Shown: positions 22,301 through 33,433, counted from the first letter of the stretch. The stretch is 64,000 bases of DNA from Polytrichum commune (GCA_950295325.1 OX485803.1:61521554-61585553); one strand, 5' to 3'. A program made the numbers and translations. The notes: generated by a model from the sequence alone, not told the origin.

Positions 22301-23418
22301 TAACCAATTTGGCACAAATACATGTCATCACAATAAGAAATTGGACCAAATATTGAACCATTTGCATTTATTTTGAGATTCTCCAAAGTCTCCGATTAAC
22401 GAATATAGTGATATGGTTGTAGTGCTCAGTTTAAATGTGCAACAGCTATGTACTTTGTAGCGAGATATCCCATGCTCACCAAGGGATGCAAGATGCGGTG
22501 GAATTATTTCGAGACTACTCATGGGAAGGGAGAGTGGGACGGGGCCGGGGCGGTCGTGAAGAGGGCGCTGAGTGCGGAGCAAATTCAGAATCCTCTGAGG
22601 CCATTGGCGAATGCTGCACAAGTTGTCGACTTTCTACAGGAGAAGTACACCGAGCGGGTTCAGAGTTCCTACAAGCGGACAAAGATCAACACGGCTCCAC
22701 CCCTCTCTCGTGTATTCTGGCACATTGGAGAGAAGGAGGTCGTCCATAGTGACAGGAGCATCCGCTGCAACACTTTGCCAGGATCAAAATCTCTATATTC
22801 CATCATGGGCTTCTCTGAATTTGACCCTACTCTTCTCAGGACACGTGCTTTATCTTGTTTCTGTATACCATGCGTTGATGGTGATTGGGCTAATTGCTTG
22901 AACTTATCTCATGTGCAGGGCTGGAATGTTGGAGGCTGGTTCCGGAGAGGGCTACTTCAGTGGCTGCACAGATGGAGGAAATCGACGATGAGGGTAACTG
23001 GGTGCATGATGGCGTGTCATTGGAATTAGGAGACCTGGTTGAGGTTGGCGATAATTTCATGATACCTGCAGAAGAGGAGAATGAAGACGGCGTGGATTTT
23101 TACATTTTGCAGTGCACAAGATCTAAGTTCGAGGTACAGGGGCCTCTAGATTGTCCATGGGGGGGCGTCTTTGCCGTTGGGGATGAAGTCATTAGGGCGA
23201 AATACTTCAAGAAGCACGGTCGTGGGGATAAAACCTACTTATTTTGCAATGAAGCTGTAGAGGCGCATGTCGACGCACATCTCGTCAGGGCGTGCAAATT
23301 CCCCATGGTTCTCGCTTCCCATAGGGCCAAGGGCTCCCCAGTGTACAAGATGTCCAGCGAGACCATGAGAGTATGCGAAGATGCTTTGCGCGATTGGTGG
23401 GCATTCCATGAGGAGTAG
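19382..23418 (+). CDS. DDE-type transposase with N-terminal PIP box, five exons
   Basis: Best model: 19382-19746, 19893-20700, 21253-22179, 22430-22844 and 22919-23418, all GT-AG, 3,015 nt, 1,004 residues, no internal stop. Residues 12-19 are QKLITSYF, a canonical PCNA-interaction box. A basic helical segment (ARKALQRAREREREEE) follows. Exon 3 begins TTFFLRFKEAHP and has a Cys/His cluster (NTCCCIYH; CNCQCQVC; CPNCG). Catalytic acids appear to be Asp612 (HIDFAENYS), Asp695 (WVYSDGS) and Asp737 or Glu735 (HGKGEWDGAG). The last exon has a BAH-like stretch (GDLVEVGDNFMIP, WGGVFAVGDEVIRAKYF, LVRACKFPM). An exon joining at 22179/22430 gives SLYS-FKCATAMYFV, as expected after the second acid. The final short intron may instead be a frameshift. 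It should cut at the TIRs and integrate with a 4-bp stagger. Confidence 0.8.
20701..21252 (+). other. Transposase intron 2, rich in GTACT motifs
   Basis: Donor CAG|GTAAGATC at 20700/20701 and acceptor GGTTGACAG ending at 21252; both flanking exons are in phase 0. The 552-bp intron contains about a dozen GTACT/AGTAC motifs, like the terminal regions. Other introns of the gene are 146, 250 and 74 bp. Confidence 0.75.
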
Positions 23419-24007
23419 TTAACCAGTACTATTAGTGTCTCTGGATACTATACGTACTTTTAATGTCAATAACTTAGTGTCTATGGATACTCTGTGTATT
23501 TTAATGTAATTTGTAATGTAAAATATGAACTACTTTTGAGTATTCTTTGTAGTAATTTGAGAACTCTTTGTAGTATTTTGAGTACTCTTCGTAACATAAT
23601 ACAAAAATGCGATTTTGATAGATCTTTGCAATCAATTACTGTAAGAACTTTAATGTAGCACTTAGTATTTAGAGCCATCGCGTGAATAGAGTTTGTTTTT
23701 CCTCTTACAACCACTGGAGTTGTTGCAACATTTTCCAACAGCATAGGGATTACAAACTGGAATAGGGGTAGGCTCCATCCCCCTCAAAACATGTTGTAGA
23801 TACATACACCCACATGCATGACAAAGCAAAAAAACCCACCATAAATACACAAATGAACAATACCCCTGTCTCTTTTTTCAGCAGCCTCGTTGCAAGATAT
23901 GAGATATATCACAATGGCTACATTCCGTAGCCATGTATAAGATCTACTTAAGTGCCACGGCGCTTCTTCCGCTTCTTTGCCTGTGTGGGCGGTTGAAGCT
24001 TCTCTTG
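23419..24007. terminator. Intergenic space between convergent transposon genes
   Basis: About 590 bp between the transposase stop (23418) and the RING-gene stop (24008). It holds short repeats (TTTGAGTACTCTTCG, GAGTATTCTTTGTAGTA), AT-rich DNA and presumably both polyadenylation sites. The minus frames here continue the 3' untranslated part of the RING gene and show no domain. Confidence 0.45.
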
Positions 24008-27000
24008 TCACCTTGTCATCACTCTACCTAATCCAGCTGGCGACTTTGAAGGGGCTTGACGACCTTCACTTTCCGGCACATTTTTGACCGCCTTCATCTT
24101 TTTCTTCACAGGTGACTTCTCCGATGTCTTCTCAGCTGTCTCCTCCGGTGTTTTGAAGATCCTATCCTCCGCTGCTTCTCTTATGTCGTCTCCGGCCTCA
24201 ACAGTTGGCGTCCCATCTTTCTTCTTTGGATTGCGCCCCTCCAAGCACTCCGAACCAGGAACCTCCACTGCTGCTGTCTTCTTCCATTGGTCCTCCCCAG
24301 CATCATTTGTCTTCAGGGACTCATGCAGGCTCACCATCGTCGGAGCTACAATCTCTTGGACCGAAGCGTTGGCATGATCATCTTGAGCAACCTTCACTCT
24401 CAGCGGCTTTTGTGGGCTTATAAACTGTGGGTCATAAGACTTTAGAGTAGGGAACTTCACAACATCCTCCTCTTCCATGTCTTCCCCATCTGCATCTTCA
24501 CGCTCCTTGGAATCCACAGACTTCTCACCTTCAAAGTCTCCTTCCTCCGCATTTGAGTGAGTCGTTCCAGAAAATGATGGCAACTTCAGGTTCATTCCCT
24601 GATCGTCATCGCTGGATGACTCATCTCCACTGAGAAGGTCAGGCTCATTACCCTTCCCTCTCACCGCACCCGTCTCCAAACATTCATAGAGGACCTCATC
24701 CATCTTTCGTAATTTTTTTATTCTGTTGTTCTCTTTGTGAACCCCTCCCTTGTGGGTCACGTCCTTCACAGTGCCTTGCAAAGGGTCTAGCGACGCAGCA
24801 GCAGAGATTGTCGGGCCACCTACGGGAGAGCTTGTTGCTCGACTCGCGTCACCCTCAGTAAAATTTGATGGGAAATGCCCTGAAATCCACAGATCCCCAC
24901 AACAATCGCTTAGAATTGTGCACTCAATCAAAAAGCAGACAGTACTTCTACAATATGAAGTACAACTAGGGGGTGCAGACATTAGTTCGAATAATACTAA
25001 ACGATCATACTTCATGCACCCATGAACAATACCATAAGTACATAAGCTCAAATAAGTCTTACCTCAGAAATAAGTCTTGCCTCAGAGTATACAATGCGTA
25101 CAAAAGCAGAGTGTTTGTAACCCGAGTATAAGATGCACGTGGAGTATATGAAGAAAGTACCTAAGCATTAGTGAACATATATAACAAGTATTCTAATGTC
25201 CACGTATATACTTCCAATACATTAAGCAAATATTACAAGTATTCTAAGGTCCTCGTATATACTTCCAATACATTAAGCAGATATTACAAGTATTCTAATG
25301 TCCTCGTATATACTTCCAATACATTAGGCAGATATTACAAGTATTCTAATGTCCTCTTATATACTTCCAATACATGAAGCAGAGTAATTCCTAAGTATAC
25401 TCGACTTCTAATCTCACATTGTAGACTACAGCTACTTGTGAGGTAGATAGTCAATGTACACGAATAATACTAAACCTTTAACCTAGTCAGTATGTGGAGA
25501 TTTTTGGAGTACTATAAGTATATTGCATAGAGATCGATTTTCCATCCAGCTCACACGTTACTACTCTAGACATTGTGAATACGTAATCGTTCGCAGTGGA
25601 CAACACAAATCACGTTGACAGTCGTACTTGTTACTACTCTCGAGAGACACGTACTTTAAACGCTGTGCAGTGCACCGTCTTGAGACTAATCATTCTACTG
25701 AAATATATCGTTAGCATACCTTTAAAATACAAAATGAAGACCTAACATACTTATGGTATATTCAGATTCATTCATTAGAGACCGAACCATACTCTTATGT
25801 ACTAATTAATTAGCAAGAACATATAGACTCCAGACTAGAAAACTTACCACCATTTGGACAAGTTGCTTTCGCTTCCTCCATCCTTAGTTGCAAGGTTTTC
25901 CTCTGCTCCTCGGCACATCCAAGCATCTCGGCCATCTGGAGCATCTCAGTGCTAGGCTCTCCCCACCCAAAACTCTTATGCCACTCTGGATGTGGCAAAT
26001 TTTGGCACCCCTTAGCAATACATTTACCTCCATGTACAAATACAACCGACGCACAATAGGGATGATACAAGTGCCTACAAGATGATACAATAATGTCACT
26101 GTTAGGAAACGGAAATTGACACAGTGAACAAGTGGAAATCTCCAGAAGTCCACTCCGATCTGAAATCCCTGCACCCTTCTCCTCTGAGTAAACCATGGGC
26201 CGTGGCCAGAAGGACCCCAAAGTCTTTCCCTTCTGCAACTCTAACAACTCCGCCTTCAATGCCTTGTATTGTAAGCGATAGGCCTCAATTCCATGTGCCA
26301 TGTTGACCACCACCGACTCTGCCCATTCCAACTCTGCCCTTAAGGCCAACAGCCTAGTCTATTCCGAAGCTAATTGCTCCATTATGCCCTCCATCTTGAT
26401 TTTCTCCCGGTCAACATCACCTCCCTCACCCAGCATGGCATCAATCTTCAACCCCTTCTCCACCTTCTGGTTCTCGTAGCTCTCGAGGAGACATTGTGAT
26501 TGCTCCACCTTTAACTTACACCGATCCCTCCTCTGAAATGCCTCCTTCTCTTGCACTCTGTCTGCCTCCGTCTCCACCGATAACACGGTAATCAACTCTT
26601 GAACCCCCCTGCCCCTCTCCTTCACCGATTCTGCACAGTTCAAGTTCAATCTCTAATAGATTAATGCATAAAATTCAGTAAGTTAAACAAATGGAAAGAT
26701 CAACAAAAATCCAACATGTAGACAGATCGAGAGGATGGAAAGGCTGAATTTACCATGAGTCCAACATCCACCTCTGCGTGCATATTTTGTACCACCTTCA
26801 ACACAGACCCCTGATCCCATGCCAGACTCAAACAGTCCACCACAATCCGATGTTTCACCGAGCCTTGACTTCGTCCTCCCCTCTTCCCCCATTCTATCTC
26901 CCCTCCTGACCCCTGAACTCCATGTCGGACTTTCCCCACGCACCCCTGGCTCTACCTTTATTTTTGCCCACTCTCTACCCCGAACCTCTAGAGGCTTATC

Positions 27001-27603
27001 CCCCTCAAGCGTCTTCCTCAACGCCAACAACTTCTGGACACTTTGCTCATAGCGATTCACTTGCCTCTTGTTAGTGTCAGCCCCAAAGGCACACCAATCT
27101 ACTTTCCCTTTCCCCTCATCAAACTCAACTGCAACACCCTCGGCAAAATGTATCTTCAAGTAAGGAGGGATCTCACTCGGTGGATGTTGGTAGAGAATTG
27201 GGTGTAGGTATTGAATCCTCTTCACCACCCCTGCCCACCCGTAGCCTTGGCGTCCACCATCGCCATATGGTTCTCCAAACATTTCCTTCAACAAACTAGG
27301 GGACATTCTTCCTTTCCGAAATCGATGTGGGTTGTCGCCATCGCTTGCAAGGGTCGGGTACTCACGCTGAAAATCTTCGCGTGTCAAAGCTCGCGGTGGT
27401 TGCCTTAACCTGGCGATCTCTACATCCACCTGGTCAATCCTCTCTATCCTGGGCTTTGGCGTCTTCTTCGGCGCGGGACGTCTTCGATGTACAGCCCCGT
27501 CATCAGAGTTGTCAATCTCCTCAAATTGACTATCTCCCGTGCTTCCTCGCGCCTTGTGACCGCTGTGAGTGCTCCCCGAACGTCGTCCAACAGAACCCTC
27601 CAT
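24008..27603 (-). CDS. Transposon partner protein: coiled coil, RING-type finger, acidic tail (damaged)
   Basis: Minus-strand exons: 27603 to about 26940; a continuation in another frame ending 26754; 26652-25848; 24879-24008. Splice sites at 26753 (ATG|GTAAAT), 25847 (GGTG|GTAAGTTT) and 24880 (GGATTTCAG) keep the frame. The first exon has a conserved-looking segment (YGWAGVVKRIQYLHPILYQ). A coiled-coil region follows (26649-26200). A C3H2C3 finger at 26130-26005 has CSLC, CRHLYHPYC, KC and GC. The last exon is acidic, then basic (SPVKKKMKAVKNVP, a likely nuclear signal). Damage: an in-frame TAG at 26361-26359 and a frame change between about 27000 and 26940. It converges on the transposase, 590 bp between stops. 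Role unknown; a RING finger could bind DNA partners or act as an E3 ligase. This copy is probably inactive. Confidence 0.65.
25186..25382 (+). repeat. 51-bp tandem repeat, four copies, in an intron of the RING gene
   Basis: Units start AAGTATTCTAATGTCC at 25186, 25237, 25288 and 25339, an exact 51-bp period with few differences; the fourth is slightly truncated. They contain GTATATACTTCCAATACATT. Because 51 is divisible by three, a chance frame with a repeating peptide runs through them on the + strand; this is not a gene. The array lies in the 968-bp intron between the RING exon and the acidic last exon. Confidence 0.9.
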
Positions 27604-28256
27604 TCTCTTCAATCCGTTGTCGCCCTCCGCCTTTAATGCAGCTCACAGCGTAGCAATAATCTCCTCCTCAATCCCGGTCGTTAGCAGCCGAAGACGATGG
27701 ACTCTCACAACGAGGAAGAAGACGACCGCCGGTGATCACCCGTTGGTGATGGTGAGGAACTAGTGATCACCGGTCATCACCAAAGATGAACTCCAGTCAA
27801 CTGGCAACCACCAGTGATTGGGCCGTCCACCGGCAGTAACCAGTTATTCCTCACTGTCGACCTGTAGTCACCAGTTACCACAAGCAAAATGTAACATCTT
27901 ATCCTCTGATGACCGGTCCATTCAGTGGCCAACGAGTAATTACATATTAGCCTATGAACATGCCTTTTTTTTTGGCCCTGTTCGAACACGTGTCAAGGTG
28001 TGAGTGGCTGCCATAATAGTGGAGTTAGGTGGCCTCAACAGCCGAGCCAAAAGTCCCGTGTACTACTCCAAATAAAGCCATTTTTTTTCGATGCCACCTT
28101 TTGTAAGACAGCCCCTTCTCCATTGGAGGATTCAGATCCGCCAACTTCCACCCTCGATCTCAAATGCATGGCAAAATTAGAAACCCGAAGCCAATAGTGA
28201 GTACATGTGAGTACTTTTGTGTAGTTATAGTACCCCTGAATTTTGCCACAAGTATA

Positions 28257-28283
28257 TAGGGTCTAGCATACTTCCACCCACCT
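28257..28283 (-). repeat. Right terminal inverted repeat and right target duplication
   Basis: Right TIR at 28257-28279 followed by the second ACCT copy at 28280-28283. Beyond it the minus-strand LINE endonuclease frame continues with residues ISDH. Confidence 0.92.
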
Positions 28284-29260
28284 ACATGGTCGGAGATATC
28301 TAGCAGAGTCAAGAGAATATCTGGCAGAGTCGGAGATATCTGGCAGATATCGAAAACATCTGTGGTGCCCCAAATTTTTTCGACATGGGTTGGTACGTAA
28401 ATCCTATCTATTCTAGATAAATTCATGGTTTTGTTGTTTCTTACATTCGTCCATGTGAAGACTTTGGTTGTTTTGCGAAAGAAAGCCCCTAGGTTTAAGG
28501 CATCATAGACACCCAACCTTGTGAGCAGTTTGCTCCAGACTTTGAGTTCTCTAGTGTTGTTGTTTGTCTTGGTTGATCCGCCTTGTTTGTCTCTGGGATT
28601 CACAATGTTATTGAAGTCTCCCGCAATTAACCATTCTGCCTCTGGCAATTATAATTGTGCTAGATGGCTCCAAAGCATAGCTCTTTGCCATGTGTGACCA
28701 AAGCCATAAACATTGATTATGCCAAGTTGCAGGTGTGGGCTGAGGTTGAGAACAACGTACTGTGCTCAGCTAGGGTATAGTATGCCATGGTGTGTGATGG
28801 ATGTTGTCATACGTTCCGATAGCACTATGCGGATAGCACCCTTGAATCGTCCCAACTGTGCTAAAAAAAATCCCTCGTTCCACAGGCTGGATCCTCCTTA
28901 AAATTCCACAAATTTTGCTTGCTTGAGGCATGCGGCTTCAGGTATTCTTGTTTCTTGAAGTAGGAGAATGTATGTGTTTGGTGTTGTCTATTTGAAGAGA
29001 TTTCTTATCTCTTTGCATTTCCTGTGTCCCGTAAAGCCTTGGCCCAGACACCATGTGTTTCGGGTTGCTATGGTGATCTTGTCACCTTTCATACAAGATC
29101 GTGGGAGTGTTAGGAGGTGCATGCCTCCTCCTCGCTTAGTACCAAGAATGGGTTGTATGAGACTTCCAGGGAAGTCTGAAGTTCTATGTAATTGGTGTGC
29201 GAGCAAGGGCCTACCATCTCCTGCCAATGGGTTTGACTCTCTGTTGCTTGAATCTCTCAT
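28284..29260 (-). pseudogene. LINE endonuclease (EEP) domain, 5' side of the split
   Basis: Minus strand, from upstream to downstream: KITIATRNTWCLGQGF at about 29090, YILLLQETRIPEAACLKQ at about 28950, the metal-site GDFN (AEWLIAGDFNNIVNPRDKQG) at about 28620, FTWTNVRNN and SRIDRIYVP near 28430, and DISDH at 28290. These are the E, D-F-N and S-D-H motifs of apurinic-type LINE endonucleases. Stops (for example after IRNLFK) show it is dead. At 28283 the frame runs into the right TIR of the 11-kb transposon; the domain resumes at 17227. Confidence 0.85.
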
Positions 29261-30703
29261 CCGAGTTGTTTACAATGAGGAGCTCGCGGATCTTTGCTAG
29301 GACTCGTCTCCATCCAAAATTCCGTCCCTTCCTAATTTTAACCTTGTTTTTCGAGACTGAGATGTTGGCATACAATGTGCAAGTAAATTCTCCTCCGGGT
29401 ATTGCCCTCTTGTGTGAGTGCCATTGTCCTTGAGACCATTTTTGAAAGGGATTGAAAAGGTTGTTATTGAAAATGAGCACCTTGTGTAATGCTTGTGAGA
29501 CTTTGTTGACCATGTGTTGCCTCGCTCTACTTGTTGTTCATGGGATTCCGGCAAGGAGCTTCGCGACATGAACAACCACTATATTGGAGAAAGGTTGATG
29601 GCTTTTGTCCACCAAGTATTCCGCTTGGTCCTGATTCTTGGTGAGGAAGGGGACTCATAGTGTTTTACAGCTGGACGTTGGTACGTTTGGCATACCTGGG
29701 GCGGACCAGATGCCCTCCGCGAGACGGCCCATGCAATAACCCTATCACATTATTGGTGTTGAGTCTTTAGTTTTGTTTGCAGAAGCCTTGGTATGTCGGT
29801 GGGTCTTTTTGTTGCAAGTTTCAGACGCCAAATGAAGGTGGAGGGGTGTGTTGTTGTGGAAGCATGTGTGTTTGGAGGCTAGTTGGTGGCACCTAGTCTC
29901 TCTGATGTAGGTGAGCCAAGCTTTGGGAAGTTTGTCTCATCCATTTGTAAGGCCAAGTAGAGACCCTCCAAGACCGGCTCGGGTTGCGTCTTTGTTGTTG
30001 GTGCATGGGTTGCTTCTACTTGAGTTTTTCTTTCCTAAGGTGTGTCTATGACTCTTATATGTGGGGGTGGCGGGTTTGTGTTACCTTCTGCAGTTGTGGG
30101 ATCCCGTTTGTTGGGGGTAGTTGGGCGTTTGGACAATGAGTTGCGTCTCCTGAATTTGGTCTCCTTCTTTGGGCAATGACGGGCTTGGTGCTCTCTTGAC
30201 CGACATTGTCCGCGTTGGTTAGGGAGACCATTGTACCCCAATGTGTATTCAACGACCCCATCCTCGTCTAGTCGTGGTAGAACTACCATATGCGGTAGTG
30301 TGTTCAAGTCGCATACAAGGATGCGAATTCTCGCCCAAAGAGTTTCGCTCGGTATGCCTCCGAGTATTTTGCCTTCCGTGTTTGTAAAGGTAACTTCAAA
30401 CAAATTGTTAGCTTTTAAGGAAAGAAGTGCGAGAGATGGGTGTAGAGTGTCCCGGGCCTAGGCTATGAGAGCTTTATGCCCGGGATGCTCACTTTGAATC
30501 CGCCCTAAGAGGGATAATTTTGCCCTGGATGCGCATGTCAAACGTAATGAGGCTAGAAGTGCCTCTGATATGGTGATTACTACCTTACAAATGTCTTCGT
30601 GGTTTGTTGTTTCAATGAGCTCCAGGCCATCGTGTGGGGTGCTCTCCATTGCGGGGTGTGACGGGTGCGTTATAGAGAAATGTATCTGAGGCGAGTTAGG
30701 CAA
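29261..30703 (-). pseudogene. LINE ORF1 (nucleic-acid-binding) remnant and linker
   Basis: Minus strand. An N-terminal segment (ESTPHDGLELIETTN, ITISEALLASLRLTCASRAK) at 30703-30458 is followed after one stop by FEVTFTNTEGKILGGIP and LWARIRILVCDLNTLPHM at 30403-30035. A Cys/His knuckle-like piece (GQCRSREHQARHCPKK) follows, then a Pro/Thr-rich tail. Plant LINE ORF1 proteins have this order (DUF4283-like part, then CCHC). From 29575 to 29211 the frame is basic and Asn/Ser-rich and leads into the endonuclease. Several stops and shifts are present. Confidence 0.65.
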
Positions 30704-31599
30704 TCTAGCTACTGGTTTTGAGGGGTTGTCTACTCCTACATGCGCGAGTGATCTACTCTCAAGGGCGTGAAGTGGTGTCGTCTGAACATTGTTTCTTGCT
30801 GAAGATGGTAGCCGACATCCTTCTACTCAACAACCTTCCGACGCCAAGCGCCACCGCTGGAGTGCTCCAACTCTGCCACATTTGGGGTCATTGGATGCAC
30901 AATTCCTTCAACAATCCCATGGGAGCAACACCGATCCTTGATACTTCTCTACCTGCAAGAAATCTTACATTCTTGCCCTCTTCCTGAAAAACCGGATCTC
31001 ACCCGGTTTTCACGGACTTCCCACCGTCTCTCCGACATGGCAGGGTAATACCATTAACAATGTAATATAGTCCCATAAGCCTTTTGGCAACCTGGATTTT
31101 TTAATCAATTTCATTTCACTATGTATTGTAGACTAATGCAAGGCTCCCAATGTTGATGTTCCCAATGTTTTCAGCTTCCAAGCATGCTGCAAATTAGCCG
31201 TTGTCATAGTTCTCATTACATGAAAACAGTATGGTTCTTTTTGGTTTACAAAATCTCCTTACCGGTATGTATCAACATGAAATGCCTCTTTAAGTTGAAG
31301 GCACAGAGAAGGTTCTTAAAATGATGTCAATGTCAGTTAAAAATGACCATACCTATATGTTAAACTATCCTCTAAATTTCAGTCCTAATTCAAGTAGGCA
31401 CCTATATCACAGCAATTTTTGCACCCATAGAGGATCAAAATTCATTATATATTCCAACAGTAATTTCGAGAGTCAGCAAAAAAAACTTAAAACAGCATCA
31501 AAATCTCACAAACTCCTGTCAAAATCTTAGTGCAAGACAGTACAGTAGATAGGTACATAAATGCAGCTTGTAACTGTATATTCAAATGTGCTCTAAGTT
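30704..31599. other. No gene recognised
   Basis: Short frames only (30718-30987, 31321-31530) without recognisable content. The part next to 30703 may be the 5' untranslated region of the LINE; its 5' end and any target duplication were not located. Confidence 0.5.
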
Positions 31600-32160
31600 T
31601 ACTACACTGTTTATGGTATTTGGAGTCACATGCATAATAGTTTCATTTACCCTATTTTGAGGCATATGTTATATATTACACTAATGATCAACAACTTCAC
31701 CATTGGTGTCACCTCATGACACTTGGCATTCAAGTGCACATACCAATATCTTTGCACAAGTATGCTCAATAGTGTTAAAGAGTGTGTGACTATGTTCCAC
31801 AATGGTCTACAAGTTGACTAAAAGGTACACAAATGACACTTGACATTAGTATGCTCTAAGAAAATTTTCCTCTTGCATACTTAAATATAAACACATGTCA
31901 TTTATCATTAGTATGCTCAATAATGTCTTCGCCTAGCACACTAAAACACAAAACTATCATCTCAAGTATCCCAATGTACTACCCTAAATGTCATAGTGTA
32001 AATATGTTTCCACTTTAAAAGCTACTTATGGCAATGAATAGTATCATACTGACAATTGGCAGAAGTGACACTCAGGAAGACATTTAGGCATCTTGTTTAG
32101 GCCTTCGCAAATAGTGTACAAGACTCTAAATACCATAAACTACACCGAATTGGTTCTTAG
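31600..32160 (+). repeat. Dispersed repeat family C, complete copy
   Basis: This copy lines up in the same orientation with 43856-44025 plus 44695-45045, and in reverse with 13510-14000. It has CACCTCATGACACTTGGCAT, GTCTACAAGTTGACTAAA and AATTGGCAGAAGTGACACT. It lacks the 665-bp insertion seen in the 43.9-kb copy, so it shows the empty-site state. No coding capacity. Confidence 0.7.
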
Positions 32161-33433
32161 GTTTGCTCAAACCTTCACAAAGCCATCAACCACATTCCAA
32201 ACTTACGACCAAAAAGAAGCATAACACACACGTCAAGGGATACTAGGAACAGTGAGCACAACAGACATCAGAAATGCAGTATTCTGAATGCACATAGAGC
32301 ACACCTGACAAAAAATGCTGACCATATCCAGATGCTTTTCATTACAACAGCATCCCATAATGTTCCTCCTTCAAGTATGCTATCACAGAAACTAAATCAT
32401 GGTACTACATGTGATACTCATTTGACACTAGTACCACATGTAGTACAATTTGAAAGTATGTATACTGAGGCTCTTCCAAAAACAAAACTGAACTAATCTT
32501 TGGCTCTTCACGCTCTGCTGTGCGATCCAAAGCATTCATTTCCACCGATGTTTATCAAGTGATGCAAATTGTACAACAAAATAACTTGCCCACAATTTCC
32601 ACAACCACATTTCCCTAAGCCAGAATTAATTTATCACATGAAAAAGGGCACATACATCAACCTGTCAATTCGAAATATAGTTTTGATATGAGAGGTCACA
32701 GCAACATCTGAACCTAAGACCAAATTAGGAGAAGGCTGCACCTAAATGTAAACTTCTTGATATAGGGGATATCATCAGATCAAATCATGCTTCATGATCC
32801 TTTTGTGACAAACAACAGTATAGCATTCTTCACCCTGCACAATACTGCTCCACAAGTCACTGTCGTTTTCCTGTGCTCAAAAACCTGCATGCTTGTTCAG
32901 CTGGTGAGCATGACATTCAAAAAAGTTCTTGAGCCTTCAGCAAGTCCAAATACAGCATCACACCATCTACCATTCAGCTATGACCAGTGAGAACCTTAGG
33001 ACAGGATAAAATGTTGGGCTCTCAATTACACACATAAGGTGCCTCAATTTCTCCCGGACTGCACAAAGGTGGAACCTCCCCATTCAAGAACTAAAAAGAA
33101 TTAAACCATTACCACATAGCATCTTGCTTCTCAAAGAAACCTCTACTAGGCCACTTGACAGTTATGAAGAGCTTACATGAACAATAATTAAATCTGTTAC
33201 TGTGACACACGATGATCAGTGCAAAAGCAGCTCACCACAAAACCTACCAGCAGTGACCAACTCAGATGGCAGTAGAGAACAGTAACTAAGGCATCAGTGT
33301 GCAACAAGCCTGTCAAAACACGCCAGCTCAGACATCAATATTTGTGAGAGGACAGCCAATTGGAGAAACAGGCATAACTAAAAGCTACCAAACCAAGCTA
33401 GCCAGAGACAGATCAAGGCAGATGAAAAACAAG
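32161..33433. other. 3' flank of the NF-YB gene, no gene recognised
   Basis: AT-rich, with short frames only. Downstream on the minus strand from the NF-YB stop codon; it may include part of a long 3' untranslated region. The 67-codon frame at 32787-32990 is not supported. Confidence 0.5.

Larger units (their letters stand above)
17232..28279. mobile_element. 11-kb two-gene DNA transposon with 23-bp TIRs and 4-bp target duplication
   Basis: Ends: 17232-17254 and 28257-28279 are inverted repeats matching at 22 of 23 positions (G[A/G]GTGGAAGTATGCTAGACC...). Flanking ACCT copies lie at 17228-17231 and 28280-28283. Similarity of the ends continues weakly inward (TTCAG-G-GTAC). Within it are a + strand DDE transposase (19382-23418), a convergent minus-strand RING/coiled-coil gene (27603-24008) and a 103-codon frame (18339-18650). 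GTACTT/AAGTAC motifs are dense near the ends and in introns. Deleting the element plus one ACCT restores the surrounding LINE frame. Transposases with FSENY- and HGKG-DG-type motifs are known from invertebrates and lower plants. The 4-bp duplication is compatible with Sola or Academ superfamilies; assignment stays open. Confidence 0.9.

Noticed and set aside
25171-25377. Repetitive 68-residue protein (YKYSN-VLVYTSNTL repeats)
   Set aside because: Arises because the 51-bp intronic tandem repeat is a multiple of three; it lies in an intron of the minus-strand gene.
17232-28279. Endogenous virus or Maverick/Polinton as explanation of the 11-kb element
   Set aside because: No polymerase, capsid, ATPase or retroviral-type integrase is present; TIR length, 4-bp duplication and one DDE transposase indicate a DNA transposon.
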